A stretch of 64,000 bases of DNA from Brachyhypopomus gauderio (lineage: Eukaryota; Chordata; Actinopteri; Gymnotiformes; Hypopomidae), in contig NC_135211.1 in the NCBI RefSeq assembly GCF_052324685.1, positions 3,462,497 to 3,526,496 on the forward strand. Reading direction: 5' to 3'. The notes below the pieces were generated by a model that had not been told where the DNA came from, made no database searches, and saw only the letters and a list, made by a program, of their open reading frames with translations. Every line of letters begins with the position of its first letter. Position 1 is the stretch's first letter. A program made the translations under genes and the position numbers. Shown here in pieces: positions 22,324 through 34,300 of the stretch.

Positions 22324-25300
22324 ATGGCTCAGCATGAACATAAACAATTTAATGGCAAACTCTTTAAATACAGAGGAATGGTCTACCCTGTAGACGACAG
22401 CTTTGACCAGAGTACAACCTATTTAGACAGTTTGGACACATTTGAAATAAGGGATGATGATTTGTTCGTGGTCACGTTCCCTAAATCTGGTGAGTGAGAT
22501 CATTGGTTGAATGAATGTATTTTCTTAACCTACATATTATTGGTGCACGACCCTGGTTGTCCGTTATCGGGTATAGGCAAGTAACGTGTCAATTGCTATG
22601 GAGGGAAAATATTTTACTTTATGTTTTAAAAAACGGCTTGTGGTATGGATGTAATAAATACGCAAATCAAGCTTTTTTAGACTGGTCTGGTAAATCGGTT
22701 TTTCAGAGGGCCACAGGCTGACCAGAAATCATTGCACACCGAGGAGACATCGCAACACAGTATTTTAATGGGAGCTAATTTACTGTAAAAAAAAGTTTTA
22801 CAGTTGAAGTTTCTTCAATTACATAAACCAATACATTCCTGAACACAAAAACCCGCTAACTCAATAGACCAAGCAAGTATCAGAAACGTAACTTCTCCCT
22901 CTAATCCCCAGCCATCACTACTCTAACACGGAACCGGACCCCCTCTACAAGCACATGTGTATAACGCTACACAATATTACAACCTTTTAGGCAGCTGTTC
23001 GATATTTTTAAATAACGTCTTTTAGCATGCAACCATGCCTCCAACTTCGGCAGAGGTCTTTGAGAATCATGTTACACGTGCAACACTTTCAACATTCGTG
23101 GCATATTTTGGAGTGTTCTTGTTTCTTGCCTCGTCCAAAGGGAGCAGGCTATGTGGTCCAGTGGTCAGAATTACTGGTTTCCTACTTTTTGAACTGGGTT
23201 CAAGTCCCAGGTAGGGTGTCTGCATTTAGCTTTCAGCACGAAATACTTTACACAAAGGAGCACCACCCCCCGCCACCCCCACCGTCACACCACCTCCACC
23301 ATCACCCCACCCCCACCATCACACCACCTCCACCATCACCTCCACCACCATCACCCCACCACCACCACCATCACCACCACCACCACCACCACCACCACCC
23401 CACCCCTCTCTCACCTGGATTCTTTTGGTTTTAGGAACAGTGTGGAGCCAGCGGATTTTAACCCTGGTGTATGAGCAGGATTTCCCAGAGCTGAAGGACA
23501 CGGTGACATATGATCGAATGCCATGGCTGGAATTCCGGGATGTAGGGAAGGAATATGACAGCCGACCTTCCCCTCGACTTTTCTCTTCTCACCTGCACGA
23601 GCACCTCATGCCACGGGGCCTGCAGAGTAGAGGCAAGGTGAGGTCCTGCATCACAGAGCCATGCAGGAACACACACGCACACATTTACACAATGATACTC
23701 ACACACACTTGGGTAAATATATCGGTCAGATGCAAACTTTGCTAACCAGCAATGCTGAATGTCTTCAACTCCAGATCATCCACGTCACCAGGAACCCTAA
23801 AGACATCATGGTGTCATATTTCCACTTCAGTCGGTACATGAAGAAACTGGAGAGTCCAGAGACGTATAACGACATGCTGGACTGGTTCTTCAGTGGATGG
23901 AGTGAGTCACCTTCACAGTAAACCCTGAATCTTACTGTGCTCCACAGAAAGAGTGTCGTGTCATTAAGAAGCTAGAAAGAATCTTCCAAGTCTAACTTTA
24001 AAGCAGTCTTCAAAGAACATTGTTTAAAAAATCAGTTATGCATTCCAGTTCTGCTTAAACCAATAAGATAATATGAATGCATGAAACAATGAAAAACCTG
24101 CATCGACCCTCTGAACACATGGACTGGTCTGGCTTAAAAAATTGTGAGACAAATGGCTTATCACAGAAATGGCTGGAATATTCTTCAGCATCAGTAATAC
24201 ACTGTATAACAGCCATAGCATTGTATTACATACATTTCCCTGCATTAAAAAAAGAAAGGAAACCTCTTCAATTCAAAATACGCTTGAGGTGGAAGAATAA
24301 AGGTTAAGTTGAACTTTTTATGAACTCTATTATGTAAGATGTGTTGAAATCAGTGTTCAGTGATCAGTTTAGATCAGTGTTCACCGGATGTGTGGACTCG
24401 AGTCACATGACTTGGACTCGAGTCACTTAACTGATGACTTGTGACTTGACTCGACAACATCACTGAAGACTTGACTTAGACTTGGAATCAGACTTGAAAA
24501 GACTTGAAATCCTTATTTTAACATAATTAATAAGTAATATAGAATTACATAACTGGATCATTTTGTATTAAATGGTGCTGTAAAATGTGAACTGCTCAGC
24601 TCAGTTTATCCGTATTGCTGTTGTGAAAAGAACTGTGACATGAAAGACATGTGGAGTCAGGATAAGAGATAAGAGGACTTGAAGTTTAAGACTTGGGACT
24701 TGACTCGAGACTTGATTGTATTGACTTGGGACTTGACTTGAGACTTACTTGTTACTTGCAACTTAGTGACTTGTTCACATGTCTGGTGTTCACTGTGTGT
24801 CTCCTCTATACTGGATTGGTTTTAGTGACCAGGGAAAACTGGTTTTAAATCAGTGCTCACACAGTGTGTCTCCTCATTAGTGGTGGGTGGCAGCTGGTTT
24901 GACCATGTGAGAGGATGGTACACCAACAAGGACAAATATAACATTCTGTTTCTCAGCTATGAGGAAATGATCAAGGTGAGATGAATTTTTCACAGATTAT
25001 ACCAATCAGAGAACACAAAGATAAATTTAATCAAGGATGGGGTTGTAACATAAAAAATGTCACAATATGAAATTTGCATTGAAGTCTAACTATAAACTAT
25101 TACTATGGTTAATTTACCACAGTTTTGACAAATTCCTGAATTTACATTTTGTCTCTTAATAATCTATCCAAAATACTACTATTTTTTTGTTAAATCATTG
25201 ATAAATCAGTTTTTTCAATGCATAAATTATTTCATATGATTCACTGTTGAGTAGAGGTGTGACGATACACTCAGCACACGAGACGAGACACGATATTGGG

Positions 25301-28300
25301 TTCACGAGATCGAGACGAGATTTTAAGAACACTAAAATGACAAATTATATGACTGGACAACAGACTTTTATTTAACTGAGTTACACATGCATTTTGAGAT
25401 GTTTTATTATAACTCTTAACATGTATGTTGTAAGCATGAACTTTTAATAAATGTCTTCCTCTACAAATTGAAATTAAAATAAAATTTCATAAAAGTTAAA
25501 ATAAAATAAATAAAATGAAATATTTATTTTTTCAATCGCAAACAATATTACCGTGAGTCCCCGCTTAACGACGGGGTTTGAGACTGAAAAATCCGTCGTT
25601 AAGCGTGACCCTAGATTTAGATACGCTAAATTGTAAATATAGTAAAGAAAAAAACTAACAATGTTCTCGTGCGTACTGCACGGAGAGCGTATATACGTAA
25701 ACGTCTTTGGTACAGGGTGAGAAAGATCGATCGCGTTGCCGAGATGGGCTGCGCTGCCTCAGCTTATTGTACACAACACCCCACTACACTCCTCTACACC
25801 CCACAACACTCCACTGTGCTGCCACTGTTCCACCGTGCGAAATAAAAAAAAGTAACTCTGGTCCATCGTTAACCAGACCATTATTTTCATACAATGTTTG
25901 CATATGGTCCGTGTCTTATCAGTCACTCTCTTGCCTTTTATCATTTCCGCGGGGTACCCAAAATGCTGCCAAACAAACGATTTGAAAGTGGCGGGGCATC
26001 TTCAATAGTAATACCTGTATTTTCCGACATCATTCTGGCTGCTTGCTGGATCACAAATCTTGCATTGCATAAGAAATTAAGCATGGCAGATCACGAGATC
26101 ACTCCTCTGCGTTCGCCCCCTACTACAGAAATAGTTCACTATATTGTAAATATAATGGTAAATGGTAAATATGGTAAATTGTACACTATTTCTGTGATGG
26201 GGAGCAATTTTGAATGCAGCGATGGGTTATATTATATTTAGTGGTGGGCCGTTAACGCGTTAACACCGATAACGGCCGACCACTACTTAAATTTAACTCG
26301 CTTGCAGACCGTTTTTTTTTGTATACATATTAAATGTTAAATTTAATTAGTTGTCGGCCGTTATCGGCATTGTCGACGTTATTGGCCCTAATTATATTAT
26401 ATTGAAGCGGGTTCGGGAACCGAGGCAGAAACTGCTTAATCCAGAAAATCCCGAGGAGGGAAACTTTATTTTCCACGCAATTCAAACAATAGCACTGTTT
26501 TCTCCCCCTCCCCTGGCGCGCACAGGCGCCGCTCCCCCAGTGTCACTTAAAGGGCTAAAACTCCCTGAGTGGCCAAGTGCCTGTCTGTGAGGGAATTCGC
26601 TGTGAGGAGTAGTAGTCGCTACACACGCCCCCCCAGAATTCACAAAAACAGACATGTCCATCCGGCGAAGGTGACGATTCAACCGCCCAGACCGGCTCAC
26701 ATTGCCCGCCGGCGGGTCAGTTGCACAGGCCGGTTGACCAGCAGGGCGGGCAGGACCAACGACCGGGGGCCGCCCACGGCTTGCCAGAAGTGCCGTCACC
26801 ACAGCACCATCCAAGTCCAAGTGGGCCGGCTTCAGACGGTCCACCGAAACGCTCTCGGGGACGCCCCCGATGTCCACCTTGAAGAACTTGTCCCCCGGCT
26901 CCAGCACTCGGAAAGGGCCGTCGTAGACCGGGCAGAGGGGACTGCGGTGTGCATCATGCCGTATGAACACAAACTTAGCAGAACGCAAGGAAGGTGGAAA
27001 ACGGGACCGCTGTAGGCCATGCTGAGAGGTGGGCACAGGGACAAATGCACCCGAGAACTCACAAAGGGCCTGCCGCTGGTGGCCGGTGGACCACGGAGCA
27101 GTAGGACAAGGGAGAAAATCTCCAAGGACCTGCAAGGGCTGGCCATAGACGAGTTCGGCCGACGAAGCCTGGAGATCCTCTTTGGGGGACGACCTGAGAC
27201 CCAGCATGACCCAGGGGAGCCTATCCACCCAGTCACCGTCCCGGAGGCTGGCCCGGAGCGCAGCTTTCATAGAGCGATGGAAACGCTCACAAAGCCCGTT
27301 GGCCTGGGGGTAGTAGGCCATCGTGCGGTGCAAGTGTACTTCGAGGCCCGCAGCCACGCTGTTCCAGAGGGCAGAAGTGAACTGAGGCCCACGGTCCGAG
27401 GACATATCCGACGGGACGCCAAACCGTGCGACCCACACGCCAATAAACGCCCGGGCCACTTCCGAGGCCGTAGTGGAGGACAACGGTATGGCTTCCGGCC
27501 ACCTCGTGGTCCTGTTGACGACGGTGAGGAGGTGAGAGAAACCAAGGGACGGTGGCAGTGGCCCCACTAAATCCACATGCACGTGGTCGGAACGCCGCTC
27601 CGGCACAGGAAATGAATCCAGCGGGGCCTTAACGTGTATGTGCACCTTGGCGCGCTGACAGGCTACACAAGTGTGGTGTATTAATGACGAGACGGTTTGC
27701 ACGCGTTTAACCACGTTTACTGAAAACTTGCATAGCCAAATTACTACATGCCAAAAGGAGGCTCACGTTCTGGCGCGCATCTGTCTGGGCATGTGCATAT
27801 CACATAGGACATGCGAAACTACGGAGAGCCCATAAGCTCAATATACCACATCACCTCCCCCTTTACTTTAAAGGTAACTAGAAAGACTTAGACTTCCCAA
27901 ATCATATTAAATATATCTCCCCCATTACTTTAACAATAAATACATTACTATGCATTAAGATTAGAATTATCAACATTACCCATACTACATAATAAACTCA
28001 ACTGAATGCTTTAACTGTAACTTAAACTAAACATCAGCATACAGCCTCTTATCACTACACTCAGTCCTGATAACGTTGAGGCACTTTTGGGGTACGCTGG
28101 GAGCGTCTTAGGGTCACTGCAACAGGATCAGGCGGCTCAGCTGGGTCTGGCCGTTCAGGTGCTGGGGATGCTTTGAAACTGCTCTCCATCGGCTCAGTCT
28201 CCTCAGCAACCTCCTCAGATTGCAGATCTGGAAGCCCGGCAGAATGGCGAGGTCTCAGCTGGTCTCCGTGGCGCCGGTATTCTTGATCCGTCGCTTCTCC

Positions 28301-31300
28301 ACGGACCTTGTAGGACACAGGCCCTGACTGCTGGGTGATGACCCCTGGGATCCATCTTGGTGTTTCGCCAGCACTGTTTCGCAGGTAGACTTGCTCGTCA
28401 ATGTCGAACTGCCTGTCCAACGCTTTTCTGTCATGTCTTTCTTTCTGCAGATACTGCTTCCTCCTCACAGTTTCTTGAATGTTTGGTTTCAGAAAGTCCA
28501 GCCTGGTTCTGACATGTCTTTTCAAGAACACATCAGCAGGTGACTCGCCTGTTGTGCTGTTGGGAGTTGTGCGATACCGTAGCAGGAAGTGAGAGACTTT
28601 GTCTTCAATGCTCAAATCTTCTCTTGCCAGCTTTTTCATGCCAGCCTTGAACGTTGAGACGTATCTCTCGGCTAGGCCGTTTGTGGCTGGGTGCCTCGGA
28701 GCACCGGTCGTGTGGAGGATTCCATTTCTCCTCGCGAACTGTTGGAACTCATCAGACATAAAGGTTGTTGCATTGTCTGTGACAATCTGTTCAGGGACTC
28801 CATATGATGCAAAAAGTCTCTTTAGTCTGGTGATGGTTGCAGAGGAGGTTATTTGTGTCATTTTGTAAACCTCCAGCCATTTTGAGAATGCGTCAACTAC
28901 AATCATGAACATGTGGCCCAAGAATGGCCCTGCAAAGTCAATGTGAAGTCTCTTCCACACATCTCCTGGAAATTCCCAAGGGTGCAGTGGCACGTGGCGC
29001 GGCATTCCCTGCTCTAGCTGGCACGTTTCACATCCTTTGCATATTTTCTCAATGTCCATATCAATATGTGGCCACCAGACGTATTGCTGTGCAATTGCCT
29101 TCATTTTCACAATGCCAGGGTGCCCACTGTGGATTTCTTTAAGCACGGCAGCTCTGAGCTTCGCTGGTGCAATCACTCTCGTGCCCCACAGCACACACCC
29201 CTGCTCCACAGAGAGTTCATCACGCCTTTTGTGGTACCCTTTCAGTTCTTCAGGTATTTCTTTTGGCCACCCTTCCATGATGAATCTGTGCAGCTTTGAG
29301 AGCTCTGTGTCAGTTCTCGTTACCTTGGCAATGTGCTTTGCGGTCAGCGGCACGCCCTCTAAGTGTTCACATATCAGTGCGTCGACATAGGCGGAGATTG
29401 TTTCTGTTCCAGCATCTTTGGTCTCTGATAGCGGCACACGAGACAACCCGTCAGCGTTGCCATGTTTCTCTGACTGACGGTAAACATTGTGGTAGTTGTA
29501 TGCCGACAATACGATGGCCCATCTCTGAATCCGGGCTGCTGCCATCGTGGGAAGCCCTTTATGTTCTCCGAACAAAGTCAATAGTGGCCTATGGTCTGTG
29601 ACCAGATTAAACTGAAGTCCCCAAAGGTATTGGTGAAACTTCTTAACACCATACACAAGGCTTAGGGCCTCTTTCTCAATTTGCGAATACTTCTTCTCTG
29701 CTGGAGAGAGAGTACGTGAAGCATAAGCAATTGGATGCTCTTTTCCATCTGATGTTGTGTGCTGGATTACGGCTCCAATGCCATAAGCTGAAGCGTCACA
29801 TGCAAGGGTCAATGGCAGGCTCTGATCATAGTGCACTAACACTTTGTCACTTGTCAGGAGTTCTTTACATTTGTTGAATGCATCTTGTTCAGCTTTCTTA
29901 CATTTCCATGTGACTTGCTCTTTCAGCAAACTGTAAAGTGACGCTAACACAGTACTTTGCTGTGGCACAAAACGGCCATAGTAGTTAACTAGGCCTAGAA
30001 AAGCTCGTAGCTCTTTCACATTTGTAGGTGTGGGTGCGTCATGTATTGCTCTCACCTTGTCTTTGGATGGGTACACCCCCTTTTTGTCCAGGACATGGCC
30101 CAGGTACTCGATTTGGGTCTTTCCAAACTCGCACTTTGACTTTTTCAACCGCAGGCCATTCTCTTGTAAGCATTGCAGGACTCTGTCAAGGTTCTTTAGA
30201 TGCTCTGCCTCATCCCTTCCCATTATGAGCAGATCATCAAGATAAACAACCACGTTCAGGTTCTTCATCAGACTCTCCATTACTCTCTGAAAGATGTTAA
30301 CAGCAGAGTTAATGCCAAAGCAAAGACGATTATACACAAACAAGCCCTTATGGGTGTTGATTGTTGTGTATTTTTTTTAATCTTCGTCAAAAAAATACAC
30401 AAAACTTGCTGGTAAGCTGAGGCTAGGTCGATTTTAGAAAACAACTTGCCACCACTCAGCGTTGCCAGCACTTCTTCAATGCGTGGCAGTGGGTATATGT
30501 CTGTGTTGGTTGCCTGGTTCACCGTTACCTTGTAATCGCCGCACAAGCGAATCTTACCATCTCTCTTGACCACAGGAACGACGGGAGCGGCCCATTCACT
30601 GTGCTTCACAGGACTGATGATGTTTTCTTTTCCCAGTCGCTGTAGTTCATCTTCCACACGTTCCCTCATTGCGAATGGCAAAGGGCGGCTTTTGTGGAAT
30701 TTGGGCGTGGCATCAGGCTTGACAGAGATTGTTGCTTTAATTCCCTTTAATGTTCCCAACTCCTCTATGAAAACTTCACTGTATTTTTCTAACACCTCAA
30801 GTATTAACTTGGGTGCTGAGGGCTGCTTTGCATTTTCACTGATCATTTTAATTGTTTTCCAGTCCAACTTGATGCTTTCAAGCCAGTTCCTACCACAAAG
30901 TGCATGTCCATTGCCTTTCACTACAATTAATGGTAAGTCAACAGTTTGATCTCCATAGGTAACTTTTGCCACGAACTGCCCTCTTACTGGAATTGCCTGG
31001 CCAGTGTAGGTCTTCAGCGTGACATTGCTGGCCCCTAATAGCACATCTGCGAACGACTCTCTGTACATTGCCTCTGATATTATGCTGACTGCAGCTCCCG
31101 TGTCTATTTCCATTAGAACATTTCTCCGGTTTACAGAAAAGTTCGCTTTGAATACCTGTTTGTCTGTTTCATTTACACAGAACACTTCCTCCTCCTCTTC
31201 TGCTATCACATAACTTGCCACTTTTCGCTGAGTCTTATTTAGCCTTCCTTTTTTCTCCCTCGCGGCAGGCTGGCTACCTCTACATGCTTTTTGTATATGA

Positions 31301-34300
31301 CCGAACTTATCACACTTGTGGCATTTGGCAGTTTTAAAATAGCATTCACTTGGGCTATGATTCTTTCCTCTGCATCTATAGCACGCTGCCTGCGCTGATG
31401 GAGAAGGCTTTTGTTTTTCCTTTACCTTGTGCACAGAAGAGGCAGACGGTGTCTCGCTTTGTCTTAGCTGCCGCGTGTCTCGGTGGACTGCTTCCATGTT
31501 GAGAGCGATCTCCTGGGCCCTGGCAAACGTTAGCCCATCCGTGGAAAGCAACTTGCGTTGGCACGCTTCATCACGAATTCCACTGACAAACCCATCTCGC
31601 AGAGCCTCGTCCAGCCTATCCCCGAAGTTACATCTTGCAGCTAGCTGTTTCAGATCAGCAGCAAACTGAGCTACCGTTGCGTCGTTCTTCTGCACACATC
31701 GTCGGAATCTGAATCGCTCGGCTACTACCAGTGGTTTCGGTTCATAGTAATTTGACATAATTACCACGATTTCATCAAACGTCTTATCTTTAGGTTTGAG
31801 AGGTTGAACTAAATTTCGTAGCAGTCCGTATGCAGAAGCACCAACAGAGCTTAGCAGAGTAGCTACCCGTTTTTCATCCTCGACATCGTGTGCTTCGAAA
31901 AAAAGTTCCATCCGCTCGACATAAGCCGTCCACTGTTCGTTCTCTGGATTAAACTCGTCCGGCTTGGCGAAGTTAGCCATTTTCACTGCTCACTACAGTC
32001 ACTTTTTACCTCATCGCCAATTATGTGGTGTATTAATGGCGAGACGGTTTGCACGCGTTTAACCACGTTTACTGAAAACTTGCATAGCCAAATTACAACA
32101 TGCCAAAAGGAGGCTCACGTTCTGGCGTGCATCTGTCTGGGCATGCGCATATCACATAGGACATGCGAAACTACGGAGAGCCCATAAGCTCAATATACCA
32201 CAACAAGCTCTAACCCAGTCGCGAGCATCCTTCCTGAGGCCATGCCAGACAAACTTGTCCGCCACTAGCTTCTGCGACGCCCTCCTGCCAGGATGTGAGA
32301 GACCGTGTATGGAATCATAAACCAGCTTGCGCCAGCGGGCGGGGACAATAGGCCTAGGCCGGCCCATGGACACGTCACAGAGGAGCGTCACACCTGCATC
32401 ACTGAAGGGAACGTCCGCCAACTGCAGGCCGGTGATTGCCGTCCTGTAGGCTTGGACCTCCGGGTACGACGCCTGGTCTGCTGCCATACGGGAGTAGTCG
32501 ATGCCGAGGTGCACGGCGCTGACGACCCCACGAGAGAGGCAGACGGCCACAGAGTTGTCTTTCCCTGCAACGTGCTGGATGTTCGTGGTGAACTCCGATA
32601 ATTTAAGCGCTACTGCGTTCACCAACATGATGCGAATACTTCGGAATCGTCCGAAAAGACGTCGGGGTCACCACTGAAGCGGGTTCGGGAACCGAGGCAG
32701 AAACTGCTTAATCCAGAAAATCCCGAGGAGGGAAACTTTATTTTCCAGGCAACTCAAACAATAGCACTGTTTTCTCCCCCTCCCCTGGCACGCGTAGGCG
32801 CCGCTCCCCCAGTGTCACTTAAAGGGCTAAAACTCCCTGAGTGGCCAAGTGCCTGTCTGTTAGGGAATTCGCTGTGAGGAGTAGTAGTCGCTACAATATA
32901 TATATTTTTAGCAAACATAACATACAGTCGTATGCAAAAGTTTGGACACCTCTTGCCAAACGGAGTTTAATTTATTATATATAATATTATGAATAATATT
33001 ATAATTAATATTTATATATAAATAAATATTTATTTGCAAATGTTTTCATATAACTGTATTATAACCATGCGTAGGAATAGCGAGTTTAAATCATTCTTGC
33101 TTTCACTCATATATATATTATATATATATAATTTAAAAATTTAATGAATAGTAACAAAAAAGGAAAAATAATACTACACATTTTAAACTGAACGGAGTAG
33201 AAAGATCGTAACTGTCACGGTGAGGGGGCCGGGTCACCACCAGAGGGCGCGCAATCCGGCCAGCAGCCGATCCCAGCACACACCCCCGCGCACGCAACCA
33301 CTCCCACAGTCGCAATCTCCATCATACTGAGCACCTGTTTCTTGTTTACCTTGCACTTCTTAAGCCCGCAGGTCGTCTGGTCCAGTGCTGCACATTGCCA
33401 CTACGAGCGTCGCTGATCCAAGAGATCCCATACACATATTGTGTGTGTTAAGAGCATTACTTGGGCATCACTGTGTTGTGTTTGCGCTACGAGCTTTACT
33501 TCAGCATCCCTGTATGCGCTACGAGTTTTACTTGAGCTGCCGTTTAAAAGCTATGGAGAATAAACGTCCCTCTGTCTCACCCACGCCTCTGGTTGCCTCT
33601 GTTCCGACGCCTTTGGCGTCACAGAATGTGCAGCCTGGAGCAGCCGGAGGCGAGGGTGCCTCACCTCTGGAGGTACTAGCTCATCAGGGAGTCGTGCTGG
33701 GTCAGCAACAGCAGGAGCTCCAGGAGCTCCGTTCGCTGGTGACTACCCTAACCTCGTGCATACAAGCTCTGACGGTGCAAACGTCTGTACGACCTCCGGC
33801 ACCCCGAGCACCGATTCCTCCCCCCGAACCTTACGGAGGGGACCCAGAGCGCTGCGAGGGCTTCCTAATCCAGTGCCAGTTGTATTTTGACAGCATGCCT
33901 CATTTTGGTGAGAGGGAAAAAATCGCCTTCACAGTAAATTGCATGCGGGGCAAGGCACTGGACTGGGGAGCGGCCCAGGTTCACGGAGAGACCCCCTGCA
34001 CCCAAGGGTATGAGATTTTCATCCGCGAACTGAGAGCGGTGTTTGATCACCCCAGCCGCGGAAGATTCTGCGGCCAGAGTTTACTGCAGCTGCGGCAGCG
34101 AGGCCGTAGCGCCGCCGAGTATGCCCTTGAATTTCGGACCCTAGCTGCCAGGACCGGATGGGGAGAAGCCGCGCTGACCGATGTATTCCTGGCGGGTTTG
34201 AACCCAGACCTGCGGGCAGAGCTGTCATGCCGTCCCGAGGGTCAAGAGTTTAATCAGGTGGTGCATCAGGCTATCACCCTAGATCGGCTACTGCAGGAGA

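Larger units (their letters stand above)
27672..32202 (-). mobile_element. Ty3/gypsy LTR retrotransposon nested in the outer gypsy element, minus strand
   Basis: LTRs at 27672-27850 and 32024-32202 are 179 bp each with TGTGGT...ACCACA ends and differ at about 4 positions. The 5-bp duplication ACAAG lies at 27667-27671 and 32203-32207, exactly in the outer integrase gene. A purine tract (AAAGGGGGAGGTGA on the minus strand) precedes the 3' LTR. The 4.53-kb element has gag-protease-RT and RT-RNaseH-integrase reading frames with one frameshift between them. Confidence 0.95.
26403..32895 (-). mobile_element. Ty3/gypsy LTR retrotransposon, internally deleted, minus strand
   Basis: LTRs at 26403-26623 and 32675-32895 are 221 bp each, read TG...CA on the minus strand (starting TGTAGCGACTACTAC), and differ at about 6 positions. 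The flank is ATAT on both sides. A purine tract (GGGGGGGCG on the minus strand, about 26624-26636) precedes the 3' LTR. Only the first gag residues, the end of RNase H and the integrase remain; reverse transcriptase is gone. A second gypsy element (27672-32202) sits in the integrase gene. Without that insertion it would be about 2 kb. Confidence 0.9.

Noticed and set aside
22515..22721. 68-codon frame in SULT-A intron 1
   Set aside because: Located within an intron and broken in SULT-B; no similarity to anything.
23027..23501. His-rich or Gly-rich frames around 23300
   Set aside because: They translate the CAC repeat in front of SULT exon 2; only the exon part from 23435 is real.
26569..27570. 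Plus-strand open frames opposite the gypsy integrase (148 and 183 codons)
   Set aside because: They are shadows of the minus-strand integrase gene in GC-rich DNA.
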